64,000 bases of DNA from positions 5,273,087-5,337,086 of the forward strand of contig OX442314.1 of NCBI GenBank assembly GCA_949358305.1. Reading direction: 5' to 3'. This DNA is from Strigamia acuminata. Its lineage: Eukaryota; Arthropoda; Chilopoda; Geophilomorpha; Linotaeniidae. Position 1 is the first letter of the stretch, and each line of letters starts with the position of its first letter. Shown in pieces: positions 24,001 through 39,000 of this stretch. Made by a program: the position numbers and the translations under genes. A model generated the notes under the pieces. The model ran no database searches and was not told the origin of the DNA. It saw only the letters and a list, made by a program, of their open reading frames with translations.

Positions 24001-27000
24001 CGATTTTGCCAAGAAATCGAGGATGAAATCATTGTTGCAGAGCCGAACGTGGATGACAACAACCAACAGCCAGCGGTTGCAGTCGAAGACGAACCACAAC
24101 CAGAGCAACAGGCGGAGCAACAATTGGATCAACCAGCACGAGTTGGGAGGCCAGTGGGATCGACGAAGGCCGTACTCGAACAGCGCCACGCAGAGCAACT
24201 CGAACTGCGTGAACAACAATTGCAACAAGAGGGAGTACGCCGCTCACAGAGAATTGCAGCGCAGCATGAAGCGGTCAATGCAGCAGTCGAAGCTGCAGAT
24301 GAACTATTAGTAGATGAGTTTTTTACACCGGAAACCTTTGACCAAGCAATGAACTGTGCCGACAAGGAAAGATGGAAAGAGGCAATGAACAGCGAAATTG
24401 ATTCGTTACACGTAAACAACGTGTGGACCCTGGTCAAGAGAGAGAAGAAAATGGCAACAATCAAGAGTAAGTGGATATTTCGCATTAAGCTGAACGCCGA
24501 TCGAAGCGTGAACAAATACAAGGCGAGGTTGGTGGCGGTGGGATATTCACAGCGAGCCGGAATAGATTTTACAGAAACCTTCTCACCGGTGGTCAGACTG
24601 GAGTCGCTTCGAATCATCTTGTCCATGGTCGCGAAGCACAAATTATTCACAAGACAATTTGATATCAAGACAGCCTACCTTTACGGTCTGATTGACGAAA
24701 CAATTTTCATGGAGCAGCCGGAAGGGTATGTGCAAGAGGATTTTGTTTGCAAGCTCGAACGCAGCCTGTATGGCCTGCGCCAATCGGGCAGATGTTGGAA
24801 TCAACGACTGGACGAAGAACTGACGAAAATAGGCCTGACACCGCTAATAAATGACAGGTGTGTTTATGTTTACAAGAAGAGAAATGACTATCTTATTCTG
24901 GGAGTCTATGTGGACGATATTTTGGCAGCGTTCACTCGACCAAAGATTTTGGATCGAATAATGAGACGTTTGAAAAGAGTTTTTGAAGTGATCGACATGG
25001 GAGAAGTGCATTTCCTACTAGGGATGGAAATTTCGATTACAGAAGCAGGAGTCTTTATTGGTCAACAGAAATACATTAGCGAAATTTTGGTGAAATATGA
25101 CTTATTGGACGGGATCGTCGCGAGCACGCCAATGGCGACCGGTCAGGACCTGAACGATTTTGAAAATTCGAAGAAAGTTGATCAGCAACTATATCAACAA
25201 ATTTTGGGATCACTGATGCACGTGATGGTGGTCACCCGACCGGATCTATCATTTGCGATAAGCGCATTGTCGACGTATGCAAGGGATCCACGTCAAGTGC
25301 ATTTCAGGGCAGCTAAACGTGTCCTGCGTTACCTGAAAAAGACAAGAGAAACGCGACTATTTTTTCCGAGTGAAGACGGAAATTTACAAGGTTTTGCTGA
25401 TGCAAGCTGGTGCTCAACCCAAGAAGCGAAATCGTACACGGGAATAATCGTAAAAATCGGACTTTCAACAATAAGTTGGAAAACAAAGAAACAACGTCTC
25501 GTTGCGATGTCGTCGACGGAGAGCGAAATTTTGGCCATATGCGAACTGCTCAAATCCATAAAATGGGCACGTGATTTTCTATATGAAGTTGGAGAAGGAA
25601 GCAGTGTTCAAAGAAGTGTGCCAATCTACACAGACAGTTCACCAGCGATTCAAGTTTTGTGTGGGGCGAACCAATTTGGTCGCACAAAACACATTAATAG
25701 ACATTTAATGTTTATTAAAGACGAGTTGAAGCTCGGCAATATCAAACTAATTCATTTACCTTCAACAGAAATGATCGCGGACTTTTTAACCAAAGCTGTG
25801 GCAAAGGATAAATTCACGGAGGGTCGAAAGGGCGTAAGCTTGAAGGACGAGGGGAAGATGAACGAGATCGAGGAGGAAGAGAAAAATGAAGACAAATAAT
25901 AATTTATTCATTTTGTGTTTTTGATATTGTTGAATGTTAATTTTTAAGTTTGTTTCAAAACCCATGATAATTTATAAGCGGGGTTTGTTAGATTATGACG
26001 GTTTATAAGTGCTATTTATTAATAACACGGCCGAATTTTAAGTGTTTTTTGCGAAACCCGCATTTGTCAATGCTCCGAGTCGCCACTAGATGGCGCGATT
26101 ATAATTCAGCGGTAAATTCGAATTGCGAGTTAAGAAAACTGGTAAATAAATATAAGAATATATTTATTTATATGAAACGACACTTTATTAGGATTAATAT
26201 AAATATATATTAATAATTATTGTTCACACTAAGTGATGGGAATCTCTAGTTCAGCAGAAATGGAGATTTGATAATCCATCGATCAACCGATCGATGTGAT
26301 TGGTGGATCCATTTCCGGTCCTGGGTATCCAGTTCCGGTTGTGGTGGGAATTAGCATATTGCTCCTCCGTATCCACTTCCGGCGATACGGGATTGGAGGG
26401 ATTCGTGGAACCCATGTTCCAATTGGTTGATTGGATTAATCTCTAATCCAGTCAGGTTATATAAACCCAAACAACCGGCCATCCGGCGGCTCTGTTTGAT
26501 TATTTCTGTTTGGTATTATTACTTAAGAAATATGATTCGTTGTCCATTAAAAAACCTTTTGGTTCTTTGTTGATTTATTCACAAAGAACCGCGGCATGAT
26601 TCTACCGAATCATGCAACCACCGGCAATTGAAGCCGACGTATTGGATTGTTATGTTGCATACATGTTTCAAGTTACGGTCTCGCCGAGGAGAACCTGCCT
26701 TCTGTGCAATTCAGTATCCTCCGGGCAGGATTAAGTGGTCATTTTCGGTATGAACGCATCTCGTAACCGCAAGTAAGCACCGGAACTGTTGAGAGTTGGT
26801 TCCTTCACCTGTTGGTGCAAAAGCAGTCTGTTTCACAGTAACCACGAGTAGCACCAAGTGTTTGGCAAGCTGATTCTCATGGTATTTGGTGCCAAAGCAG
26901 TCGTTTTGTTATTAGTACCGCGAAGGGCTAAACTGCTGTGCGGAGCCGCGAGCTATCGACTCCTGTGTACGTGATACCGTCAATCGCTAGACGAACGACC

Positions 27001-30000
27001 GTGTTGCGGCGCAGGGGACGCTTGATACCGTTCTGCATGGCAAGGCGTTTTCTATCGATGGCAATTGTGTGTTGCGACGGGAAGTCTAACATTTATCCTT
27101 TACGTTTATAACAGAACAATATTAACTTGGCCACAAGTTAATTAATCAAAGTCAGGAAGACTTAAAAAACAAGAATACATTGAACTCAATGTGACAAATA
27201 AGTTGACGACAACTTATCGATGAAATATCCAGTAGAAAAACTCACAACACTTATGAATTAAATATAATTCATAATTGGAATATTGATAAGTAAATGAATA
27301 CATTTACTTACACCAATATCCTCCCAAAGTTGTGGCGGTGCAGACAAAGTCAACCGCAATGCTCAGATCATTCGATTTATCGACGTGCGATAATATTACA
27401 CAGCGAACCAAGGAACCAGCGAAGCCGTATCGGACTCCAGGACACAGCCATCCGGCTTAGATGACATCTATAATCAGGTCGAGCGATGGGGAAACCGCTC
27501 CCATCTCCCAGACCCGTAATGATATTATTTTAGGGCCAGTTGGCCAATTCTTTGTATAGTTTAATAGTTGATTTAACTTGCCAAATGTCGGCATTAGTCC
27601 TATGTATAATTTAGCTCATTTCATATTGTTTGCCAACAATAAACTGTCTTGTATTTATCTCGTATTGTATTCACTGTTTATTTATTGCGATCTCTTCCCG
27701 GTACCATTGTTAAATGGGAGTTGTGGTCGTCACCGTCACACGTGGAGGTCCCACCGAGATTAGGTTGCAATTAATTCGATTGAATTGTAAAAGTGAATTT
27801 TTTTGAGATAAATAAGGCTAAAAAATTTGTAAATAAATTTTACAAATTGCAGTTTTAGAAAGTACATTCTGTTTTCTCGAAGAAAATGAATAATACAATT
27901 CTGGACGAAGGAATTGCAACCAGGAATTCTAAATCTATCACACGATGGTTGAGATAGATTTAATCGAAGTATTTAAAAACTAAAAGCTTCGGAGAATTTG
28001 ATGGATATAAAACACAGAATAGTTATATTTTGATATTTACTTTATTTTTCCGTGAAAAAGTAAAAGTAAGACAAGTTTAAACATGTTTAACGAATCGCAA
28101 GACAAAGAAAACTTGCAAAATATGGAACTTCAAAGCAAAATCCAGTATTAAGGAGAAGATATAATAATTGGAAACAATTGACAAAGGTTGAAAGTGAATT
28201 TATTTTATTTTTATGAAATATATAATTTTGGGAATATTTACAAATAATCTCTCGAAGGAATTTTATTTTATCGGTAAAGACTAAAAGTCGAAAAGAACGG
28301 ACTTAGTAGAGAACTGATGACGAAAATGATACGTTCGTTATACAATCAGTTGATAACGAACCAGCCAATCAGGAACTAGGTGATCTAAGGATCCCCAGCC
28401 CCTTGCTATTAAAGGAGAGCCAGATCAGATTGAGATCATTCGCTTCCAGACCAGACCAGCAGACGTGTTTCAGTAACCATCCTGACTGCGCCATCCGATT
28501 CTAGTTACGATTCGAAGTTTTCCACCGCTAAAATAGTAAAAAAGACCGATTCAATTATATTTTTATAAAATGGATCCAAACAATCTTCCTAACGAAGAAA
28601 AAGTGGCTGAAGAAAAGGCCGTAGAAGAAATAGTTAGCTTGGATTCAAGTTATGTAAAACTTTGTGACCAAACGGAAATGATTCCCGATGAACTCACACA
28701 GTTTTGTACGCATTACGAACTAGATAGAACTCAGTTCAAAACCATAATCGAAGCTTCTGAATTTGTGACGAAGCGGGCGTTACGTAACATACGTATTAAT
28801 CCAACTCCGGAAAAACGAGCAGAACTTTCGAAGGAGAGTTCGGCGAACCATAATTCTGGAAAGGACCCAATCCCGTCGCCAAGAGATCTGTCTGAAGAAA
28901 ACCGATCACGATCTAAAACTCCACAACGTAAGTTGGGGGATCAAGCAAGAATTAAAACTCCGTCGGTTCGTAACCAAGATATTCGAGAATTATTTCGAAC
29001 ATCAAGCAAGGAATCGCTTGATCAGTCCAGTTTAGGAAATAGAACTCCTCACTCCCGCAACGCCAGTTACCACAATACTCCAAGTATTTCGGAGGTAGGA
29101 GGATCCAATTTTTCAACTTTTCAACCTGAAAATGCTAAAAAGCAACCCAATCCACATATTTATACGGAGAATGGGACGAGACATTTTGCCAAACAAACCC
29201 CTAGAGGGCGAGGCAATAAATCCGCCATTCGACGGAAATTATCTCCACTACCATCTCCAGTCTTACCTCAAACTCGACAAGAACAATTGAGATTAGACGA
29301 AGTGGAAAAGGAACGAATTAGGCTGGAAGCAACTAATCAAAAACAGATTAACGACGAAAAGATTCGCCAAGATAAACTTGAAAAAGAAGTTGTCAATCAA
29401 AACGAAGTTCGTAAGTCGATAGACAAAAACGATAAAATTCTAATTGATCAATTACGGGCCCAATGGCGACAGGAACACGATGAAAAGTTCCAAAAGCAAC
29501 AAGATCAATACAATAAGAAGTGGGCGGAAGTGAACAGAATTGAAGACAATCAACGCAAGCGGGAGAAAACCTTACAGGAAAGCATCCGGCTAAATCTCGC
29601 GGCGTCCACTCGGGCTAGCCATGGTAGTGAACCCCGAGACCAGACAAATCCGTCACGTGCATCTACCGATGACATTCCAAGTTCACATTCCTCGGCAGAA
29701 AGTTCTACAGGAACTAGACTTCCCTCTGACGGAACTAATATTTCATTTGACTATATTTTGAAAATGCAACAAAATATGGCCGCCCAATTCCAAAAACAAT
29801 TGGATAGTCGAATAGATACATTCGTTCAAACTCAACAAACAACTGGGCCGCAACGATCTAATAATCCAGGACCCAGTAAAGTCTTTTTCAAAGGACAAGA
29901 CCTTCCAGTTTTCGATGGAAAACAGGAGGATATAGATAAATTTTTATCAGTAGCTAAAACTGTAGCTATTTCAAAGGGATTAACTCTGGACGAAATGGTT

Positions 30001-33000
30001 AATCAAGGTATTCCCACCTATTTGTCCGGATTAGCCCAACAATGGTATGACGAGAATAAAACCAAGTTTACCAACTGGGAAACCTTCGTAGAATTATTTC
30101 GTGAAGAATTCGACATGATTCCAACTACTCGACTCCGAAATCTACGAAAAGTAATCCAAGGAGACGATGAACCTTTATATGAATTTCTAGTCAGATTCAC
30201 TAAAGCCCAAGGATCGTACTCCGAAAGAGGAAATGTTGCCACACTTTTCGACAACTTGAATTGGACAAGTTACAATAGATTAATCGATCGAAATCTATAC
30301 AGGAGCGATTCAGTGGATAAAATCTTTCAATTCGTACGAACGAATAGAGCACTCTTTGAACCCCAAAGAATCCGTACAGAGAATTCCAAGGAAATTGATA
30401 AAGTGGTATCTAACAACCAGAAGTATTCTAAAGATACCAAAAATACGAGACCTTCGGCTCGATCCACTCAAATGATGGAAATAGAGCCGGAAGAAGAAAT
30501 AATGGAAGTCAATGAGTTGACAGAGAATAATGTATCAATGGATAATTTATTATGTGCCATGTCGGAAAATCAGACAGGGAAATGTTTTCATTGTAAACAA
30601 CCAGGTCATTTCAAAAGAGAATGTCCTCTGCTTCCAAAGCGAAAATTTAGCAATAATTTCCCTGGAAATAATAATTCCAATAACAATAGCGCTAATCAGC
30701 AGCCGAACGAATTTAAGCGACCACGCCAAAATTGGGTAACTGCCGAAGCTATTGATCAAAAAATGGAAGAGTTAAAAACTGATATGAATAACAGTATGCA
30801 AACAACGATAAGTAAGACAGTGTCGGATTTATTTAGTAAATTCTTAGACCCGAAGAACGCTACTACGGCACCAATTACTGAAACCCCACCGGTTCCAAAA
30901 AACTAGTGGCGGGGGTCCTCGAGCCCCCTATTAATAATTCCGAAGGAATTTTACCACCAGACTTGGAACAAGCACTTTCCGAAACTTTGGATAATTTAAC
31001 TATTCAAGATAAAGAAATTAAGCGTGCTCGTCCTAACCGGAAGACACGGAAAAGGAACTGGAATTATAAGTTTAAAATCGCGTCAAATACGCCCTTTTCG
31101 GCAGAGGAGACAGCAAACCCGTTCTTGAATTTTCACGACGACCTGTTTTCTCTAGATAAGGGGGACGAATCTTTAGCTAGATTGATACAAGATACATCCA
31201 ATCTTAATATTCGTGATGAATCCACCAGTTCTAGTGGAGGAGTATTCGAGAATTTACAATCAATGATTGATAATTTGAATCCCGACTCCAAATCCTCCAG
31301 ATTTGCGAGATTAAAATCTTACATTAACGAGAATCAGTTAAAACGAAAAGATGGCATCGAACGAATTAATAAATTGGGAAATCACATCGACGACCCCCGA
31401 ATGAAAATTACAATAGGTGGACTCACCTATAATGCTTTGATGGACTCAGGAGCCACACAGTGTTTTATTGGGTTGCAATTACTAAGTAAAACTTGTGCAT
31501 CTCCCGATTTCATACAAGATTGTCCAAAACACATGAGAGTTTGTGCAGTCGGAGTTACTCATATTCCACTAGGACAAATTACTTTGTGTGTACAATGGGC
31601 AGATGGAGCAGAATTCACACCAATAAATTTTATCATTTTGGATAATAATGTGTGTGGATTAATTATCGGACATAATTTTATGCGCCGAACCAAAATTAAT
31701 TTAAATCCAGCACGAGCTGTATTTACTTGCGACAGCAAGTCCGACTGGACTGCACCCTACGAAACTGACGAGTTAAATTGTAATTTAGCTCGAGTACAAG
31801 TGTTGACTGACAACGCAACAGCCACACACACGCCAGATAATTGGGAAGAATTGCTGGTAAAGGATTGTGACTGTTCAGATGAGGAAAAAAGTAAATTACG
31901 CGAAGTAATTGCTAGTGTTAAGAACGTCTTTAGAGATAAAGTCGGATGTACTAACATAATAAAGCATAAGATCACCTTTAAAAAGGATGTAACGTGGAAA
32001 AAACAACCATTTCGAATGTATAACCCTGCTAAAATAGCCATTATGACTAAATTAGTAGAAGAATTAGAAGCGGATAATTTGATCGAAAGAGCTACTGGAC
32101 CTTACATAAGCCATCCAGTGATCGTAGCCAAACCAAATGGTACTTATCGTTTATGTATCGATTATCGGTGGTTGAATGCAATCACCGAAATTAACGCCAT
32201 ACAAATGCCAAGTATTGATTTGTTACTCCACAATACAAATCAGGCAAAATATTTCACGTCTCTTGACCTTACCAAAGGTTATTATCAGGTCGAGATGGAC
32301 GAGGAAGATAGACAGAAAACAGCCTTTTATACTCCGAAAGGCAATTACCAATTTGTCCGCATGCCTTTTGGTCTTTGCAATGCGCCGTGTACATTTCAGT
32401 TCTTAATGGAACGAGTGATGGGCGAAGCATTATACAAACACGCGTTAGTCTATTTGGACGACGTGATAATCTTCTCCACCACTTGGGAGAAACATCTTGA
32501 ACATATCAAAGATGTGTTGGAAAGACTAGATAAGGCCAACTTATCAGTAAATAAAGAAAAATCAAAATTTGGAAAAACTACACTCAAATTTTTGGGTCAT
32601 TTGATAACTCCAACCGGATTAGCACCTGACCCAGACAAGATAGTATCCGTTAGGAAATATCCAACTCCTAAGAATTCCAAGGATATTCAACGATTTCATG
32701 GCTTGTCAAATTTCTTCCGGAAATTTATTCCCGAACATGCAAAAATTGCTAGGCCTCTAACTAGCATGATGCATGATAAAGCAGTGTTCGAATGGGGAGA
32801 AGAACAAGAGAAAGCTTTTGAAACAATAAAAAATATTTTATGTGACGAAACACAGGTTTTGTTAATGCCAGATATGATGAAACCATTCGTAATCTTGACA
32901 GACGCATCGCATGATGGACTTGGTAGTGTGTTATGCCAAGATGTAGAATTCTTCGATGAAGGAAAAAGAGAAATGATCATGACTCCTAGACCCGTAGCTT

Positions 33001-36000
33001 ATGCTAGTCGAGTCTTACGAGGGGCAGAAGTACGCTACTCAACACCCGAACTCGAGTGTTTAGCAGTAGTATGGGCAGTCGACAAATTCCGACCGTATAT
33101 CGAATATACGACTTTTACTTTGGAATCAGACGCCGAAGCATTAAAATGGCTGATGGGAACACCAGAACCATCGGGACGATTTGGTCGTTGGGCAATTAAA
33201 CTTCAATGTGGCGCCTTTAAGATTAAATATCGACGAGGTACCCAGAACCAAGTTGCCGACGCCTTCTCGAGAGCGCCTTTGGAGATCGAAGACATCCCAG
33301 AGAATGATTATTGTGAGCCAATCGAGATTACTCAATTCTGGCCGGAATGGGACGGAAATCGAGAAATTATTCGAAGGAATAATAGAGAAGATTGCCAATT
33401 TCTCACGAATGTGCAGCTTCATTTCGATTATTCCAAATTATTATACAATACTTTGGAAAAGGGGGAGAAGATGGATGAAGCTACAGAAGAAACACTATTT
33501 AGTGCTTTAACTGAAGTTTTAAAGGAAGTTCCACCGACTCGAGAAGAAATTATAAAAGCTCAACTAGCCGACAAAGAGTGTAGAATAATAATCGATCATC
33601 TGAAACGAGCTGAAATCGAACAAAGAAAGTTTAAGAAAACTAAAGAATGGATGAAAGCAGTCCAAGGTTACCAATTAGATTTTCAAGAAGAAAATGGTAA
33701 TGAAATGCTGATTTATTTCAAACCAACGTTTGAAGAGGAATTGAATGACTCTGGAAACGGATTTAAAGCTGTCATTCCACCGTCATTAGTACGAAGAGTA
33801 CTGTTTGCCTGTCACGGACATCCATTAAGTGGACATGCAGGGATGAGTAAGACGCTCGAACGAGCAAAACTTATATATTACTGGCCGAAGATGAATAAAG
33901 ATACTCGCAATTACGTCCGAAGTTGTATTCATTGCCAGCAATACAAGCCCTGTCAACATAAAAAGCATAGAGCGAGTTACACTCCTCATAACATGTCTTA
34001 CCCGTGGGAAGTAATCTGCATTGATTTAATGGGTCCCAAACCGACAGGAAGAAGCCAATACAGATTTGTATTAGTAATTATAGATCAATGTACTAAATGG
34101 GTAGAATTATTCCCTTTAAGTAAGGCATCTAGTGAATCTATTGTGAATAGGTTAGGAGAAGTGATTCATAGATGGGGATACCCAAAGAAAATTGTTAGTG
34201 ATAACGGGAGCCAATTCATATCCACGATTTATGAAGAGTTTTGTAAAAAACACAACATCAGAATGGCTCATGTGAGTCCATATCACGCTCAGGCCAATCC
34301 TACGGAAAGGGCCAATAGAGACATCAAAATAATGCTGGCTCTTTATTCAGACATTCACTCCCATTGGCCGAGATTCTTAAACGAATTTGCATTTGCCTCG
34401 AGAACGGCTAAATCAGAAGCTACAGGCGCAACGCCATTCTTATTGAACACAGGAAGAAATGTACCTCTTCCCTTTGATCCTCGGATCATTCAACATGCAA
34501 ATGCATTTGACAAGAATAACCCGGAAGAATACGTATATAATTTACTTGGAATTTTACGTCGAGCACATCAAGAGATGCATTTGCGTATTCAAGCAAATTA
34601 TGAGAGACACGACAAGATTCACAGAAATAAATTTCACATTTGTGAATATACTGTCGGTGATTTGGTATGGAAAGCCACTCACATCCTTTCAAATAAAGAG
34701 AAAGGAATTACTAAAGGTTTCGCCGAGAAACGAGATGGACCGTGGGAAATTACGGAAGTTTTACCTGGAGGTGCTTATAAGTTGAGAAAATTAGTTGATG
34801 GATCAATAGAACCATCCATAAATACTGATGATCTCTCACCTTATATCCCATCTTACCCGATTGAGACTTGGACACTCGACCAAAAGAGTGGAAGAATAGA
34901 GAATCACCCAAACCCTGATTGGATGAACGAAAGTTCAACCGTAAATAATTCAAGTGAATTAAATAATCAAGAATTAGGAAATAATTCTGCTAATATGGAA
35001 TTAGATCCCGAAGAAGTTACAACACCCGCTTCAAAAGAAAGCGACATCGTAGTTAATAATCCAAAACATGATTATAACCTTAGGAAAAGGAAAAGAAGTT
35101 GTGAACTTTCACAACTGCAACCTCGTACGAAGCGAATTTCTACGACAGATCAAGAATGCACAACAGATTTTATACATCTGATTCAAGATCGCCGCTAGTG
35201 ATAGCGTATTTTTTTAAATAAAAATTTAAAAAAAGATAAAAAATCGGGTCACTTTTTGACCCACAAATTAGTCATGGTTAAATCATAAACCTATAGGAGA
35301 ATAGGGTGAAAATACCCCGGGTAGAGAGTAGAGGATTTGTTCTCTCACAAGCTTCACACACATGTGCGAGTCAACTTTGACACCTGCGTCGATAGAAAAG
35401 TTCGTCGCGATTTCTTTCAAGAAAACCTCGAGATTCGTGGTAAGACTCATGTATTACCAGTAAACTCGGAAAATTATGTGTCAGGACTTAATGTTATAAT
35501 CCTTTCATGATAGAAAAGGACGAGAGAAAACTTCGGTGATTAATTTCGTCTGAAAGAGACGAACACGTGACCTCGGCGTGAAGAAGAAAATTTCTCCTTC
35601 GAGAAAATTCGAAATATCATCACGCCAGTTCAACGTTTACTAGAGTGTTACGTGTAAGTAATGATAAATTTAATATATCAAGAGATATTCACGGCTATTT
35701 TATATATAAAATTAGGATTTCTACGTTGGCGGAGAACACCTTCGCTAAAAACAACGAGTTTTGTCAATTAGAAAATCGGCACCACATCATTTTGAATACT
35801 TAAGTGGATTCCGGAGATTCCTAGTGTAAGTATTCTAAAGATAATTCTATCGAATATTACGAATAGTAAAAAAGCCGCACGTAAAATCCCGATATAAAAA
35901 TATATCGAAACCATCGATAAAGTTGATAAATTTTCACGATAGATGGCGGTATAAATTTTGTTAAATAAATCGTATTGATAAGATTCTCTATATTATTTTC

Positions 36001-39000
36001 TCTAGAAAAAATGGGAAAAAAGATCGAAAAAAAGAGAAAATACGTGTTGGTCGAATCCTCGCCTTTGGAGATCGAAGACATCCCAGAGAATGATTATTGT
36101 GAGCCAATCGAGATTACTCAATTCTGGCCGGAATGGGACGGAAATCGAGAAATTATTCGAAGGAATAATAGAGAAGATTGCCAATTTCTCACGAATGTGC
36201 AGCTTCATTTCGATTATTCCAAATTATTATACAATACTTTGGAAAAGGGGGAGAAGATGGATGAAGCTACAGAAGAAACACTATTTAGTGCTTTAACTGA
36301 AGTTTTAAAGGAAGTTCCACCGACTCGAGAAGAAATTATAAAAGCTCAACTAGCCGACAAAGAGTGTAGAATAATAATCGATCATCTGAAACGAGATGAA
36401 ATCGAACAAAGAAAGTTTAAGAAAACTAAAGAATGGATGAAAGCAGTCCAAGGTTACCAATTAGATTTTCAAGAAGAAAATGGTAATGAAATGCTGATTT
36501 ATTTCAAACCAACGTTTGAAGAGGAATTGAATGACTCTGGAAACGGATTTAAAGCTGTCATTCCACCGTCATTAGTACGAAGAGTACTGTTTGCCTGTCA
36601 CGGACATCCATTAAGTGGACATGCAGGGATGAGTAAGACGCTCGAACGAGCAAAACTTATATATTACTGGCCGAAGATGAATAAAGATACTCGCAATTAC
36701 GTCCGAAGTTGTATTCATTGCCAGCAATACAAGCCCTGTCAACATAAAAAGCATAGAGCGAGTTACACTCCTCATAACATGTCTTACCCGTGGGAAGTAA
36801 TCTGCATTGATTTAATGGGTCCCAAACCGACAGGAAGAAGCCAATACAGATTTGTATTAGTAATTATAGATCAATGTACTAAATGGGTAGAATTATTCCC
36901 TTTAAGTAAGGCATCTAGTGAATCTATTGTGAATAGGTTAGGAGAAGTGATTCATAGATGGGGATACCCAAAGAAAATTGTTAGTGATAACGGGAGCCAA
37001 TTCATATCCACGATTTATGAAGAGTTTTGTAAAAAACACAACATCAGAATGGCTCATGTGAGTCCATATCACGCTCAGGCCAATCCTACGGAAAGGGCCA
37101 ATAGAGACATCAAAATAATGCTGGCTCTTTATTCAGACATTCACTCCCATTGGCCGAGATTCTTAAACGAATTTGCATTTGCCTCGAGAACGGCTAAATC
37201 AGAAGCTACAGGCGCAACGCCATTCTTATTGAACACAGGAAGAAATGTACCTCTTCCCTTTGATCCTCGGATCATTCAACATGCAAATGCATTTGACAAG
37301 AATAACCCGGAAGAATACGTATATAATTTACTTGGAATTTTACGTCGAGCACATCAAGAGATGCATTTGCGTATTCAAGCAAATTATGAGAGACACGACA
37401 AGATTCACAGAAATAAATTTCACATTTGTGAATATACTGTCGGTGATTTGGTATGGAAAGCCACTCACATCCTTTCAAATAAAGAGAAAGGAATTACTAA
37501 AGGTTTCGCCGAGAAACGAGATGGACCGTGGGAAATTACGGAAGTTTTACCTGGAGGTGCTTATAAGTTGAGAAAATTAGTTGATGGATCAATAGAACCA
37601 TCCATAAATACTGATGATCTCTCACCTTATATCCCATCTTACCCGATTGAGACTTGGACACTCGACCAAAAGAGTGGAAGAATAGAGAATCACCCAAACC
37701 CTGATTGGATGAACGAAAGTTCAACCGTAAATAATTCAAGTGAATTAAATAATCAAGAATTAGGAAATAATTCTGCTAATATGGAATTAGATCCCGAAGA
37801 AGTTACAACACCCGCTTCAAAAGAAAGCGACATCGTAGTTAATAATCCAAAACATGATTATAACCTTAGGAAAAGGAAAAGAAGTTGTGAACTTTCACAA
37901 CTGCAACCTCGTACGAAGCGAATTTCTACGACAGATCAAGAATGCACAACAGATTTTATACATCTGATTCAAGATCGCCGCTAGTGATAGCGTATTTTTT
38001 TAAATAAAAATTTAAAAAAAGATAAAAAATCGGGTCACTTTTTGACCCACAAATTAGTCATGGTTAAATCATAAACCTATAGGAGAATAGGGTGAAAATA
38101 CCCCGGGTAGAGAGTAGAGGATTTGTTCTCTCACAAGCTTCACACACATGTGCGAGTCAACTTTGACACCTGCGTCGATAGAAAAGTTCGTCGCGATTTC
38201 TTTCAAGAAAACCTCGAGATTCGTGGTAAGACTCATGTATTACCAGTAAACTCGGAAAATTATGTGTCAGGACTTAATGTTATAATCCTTTCATGATAGA
38301 AAAGGACGAGAGAAAACTTCGGTGATTAATTTCGTCTGAAAGAGACGAACACGTGACCTCGGCGTGAAGAAGAAAATTTCTCCTTCGAGAAAATTCGAAA
38401 TATCATCACGCCAGTTCAACGTTTACTAGAGTGTTACGTGTAAGTAATGATAAATTTAATATATCAAGAGATATTCACGGCTATTTTATATATAAAATTA
38501 GGATTTCTACGTTGGCGGAGAACACCTTCGCTAAAAACAACGAGTTTTGTCAATTAGAAAATCGGCACCACATCATTTTGAATACTTAAGTGGATTCCGG
38601 AGATTCCTAGTGTAAGTATTCTAAAGATAATTCTATCGAATATTACGAATAGTAAAAAAGCCGCACGTAAAATCCCGATATAAAAATATATCGAAACCAT
38701 CGATAAAGTTGATAAATTTTCACGATAGATGGCGGTATAAATTTTGTTAAATAAATCGTATTGATAAGATTCTCTATATTATTTTCTCTAGAAAAAATGG
38801 GAAAAAAGATCGAAAAAAAGAGAAAATACGTGTTGGTCGAATCCTCTTCCTCCGATGAAGAAGTAACGGCACCTCCTTCGGCCGCTGCCGTATTCGTAGA
38901 AGGGTGTCCCAAAACACCCGTGATTATCAACGCCAGAGGCTGGGATATTTTGAGTTGGGCTCGCCAACATCCCGAATTGCTCCCCGCTGAGCTTGGTCCA

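Larger units (their letters stand above)
33275..38846 (+). repeat. 2786-bp internal tandem duplication in the Gypsy
   Basis: Unit 1 is 33275-36060 and unit 2 is 36061-38846. The unit starts inside pol just after RNase H (at GCCTTTGGAG) and ends inside ORF3 codon 17 (at GAATCCTC). Junction homology is one base (C). Only one difference was noticed (LKRAEIE versus LKRDEIE). It adds a second integrase-bearing pol end and a second spacer between pol and ORF3. Confidence 0.95.

Noticed and set aside
35975-37984. The second pol-like ORF as an independent second Gypsy element
   Set aside because: No LTR, gag or RT precedes it; the exact 2786-bp offset shows an internal tandem duplication.
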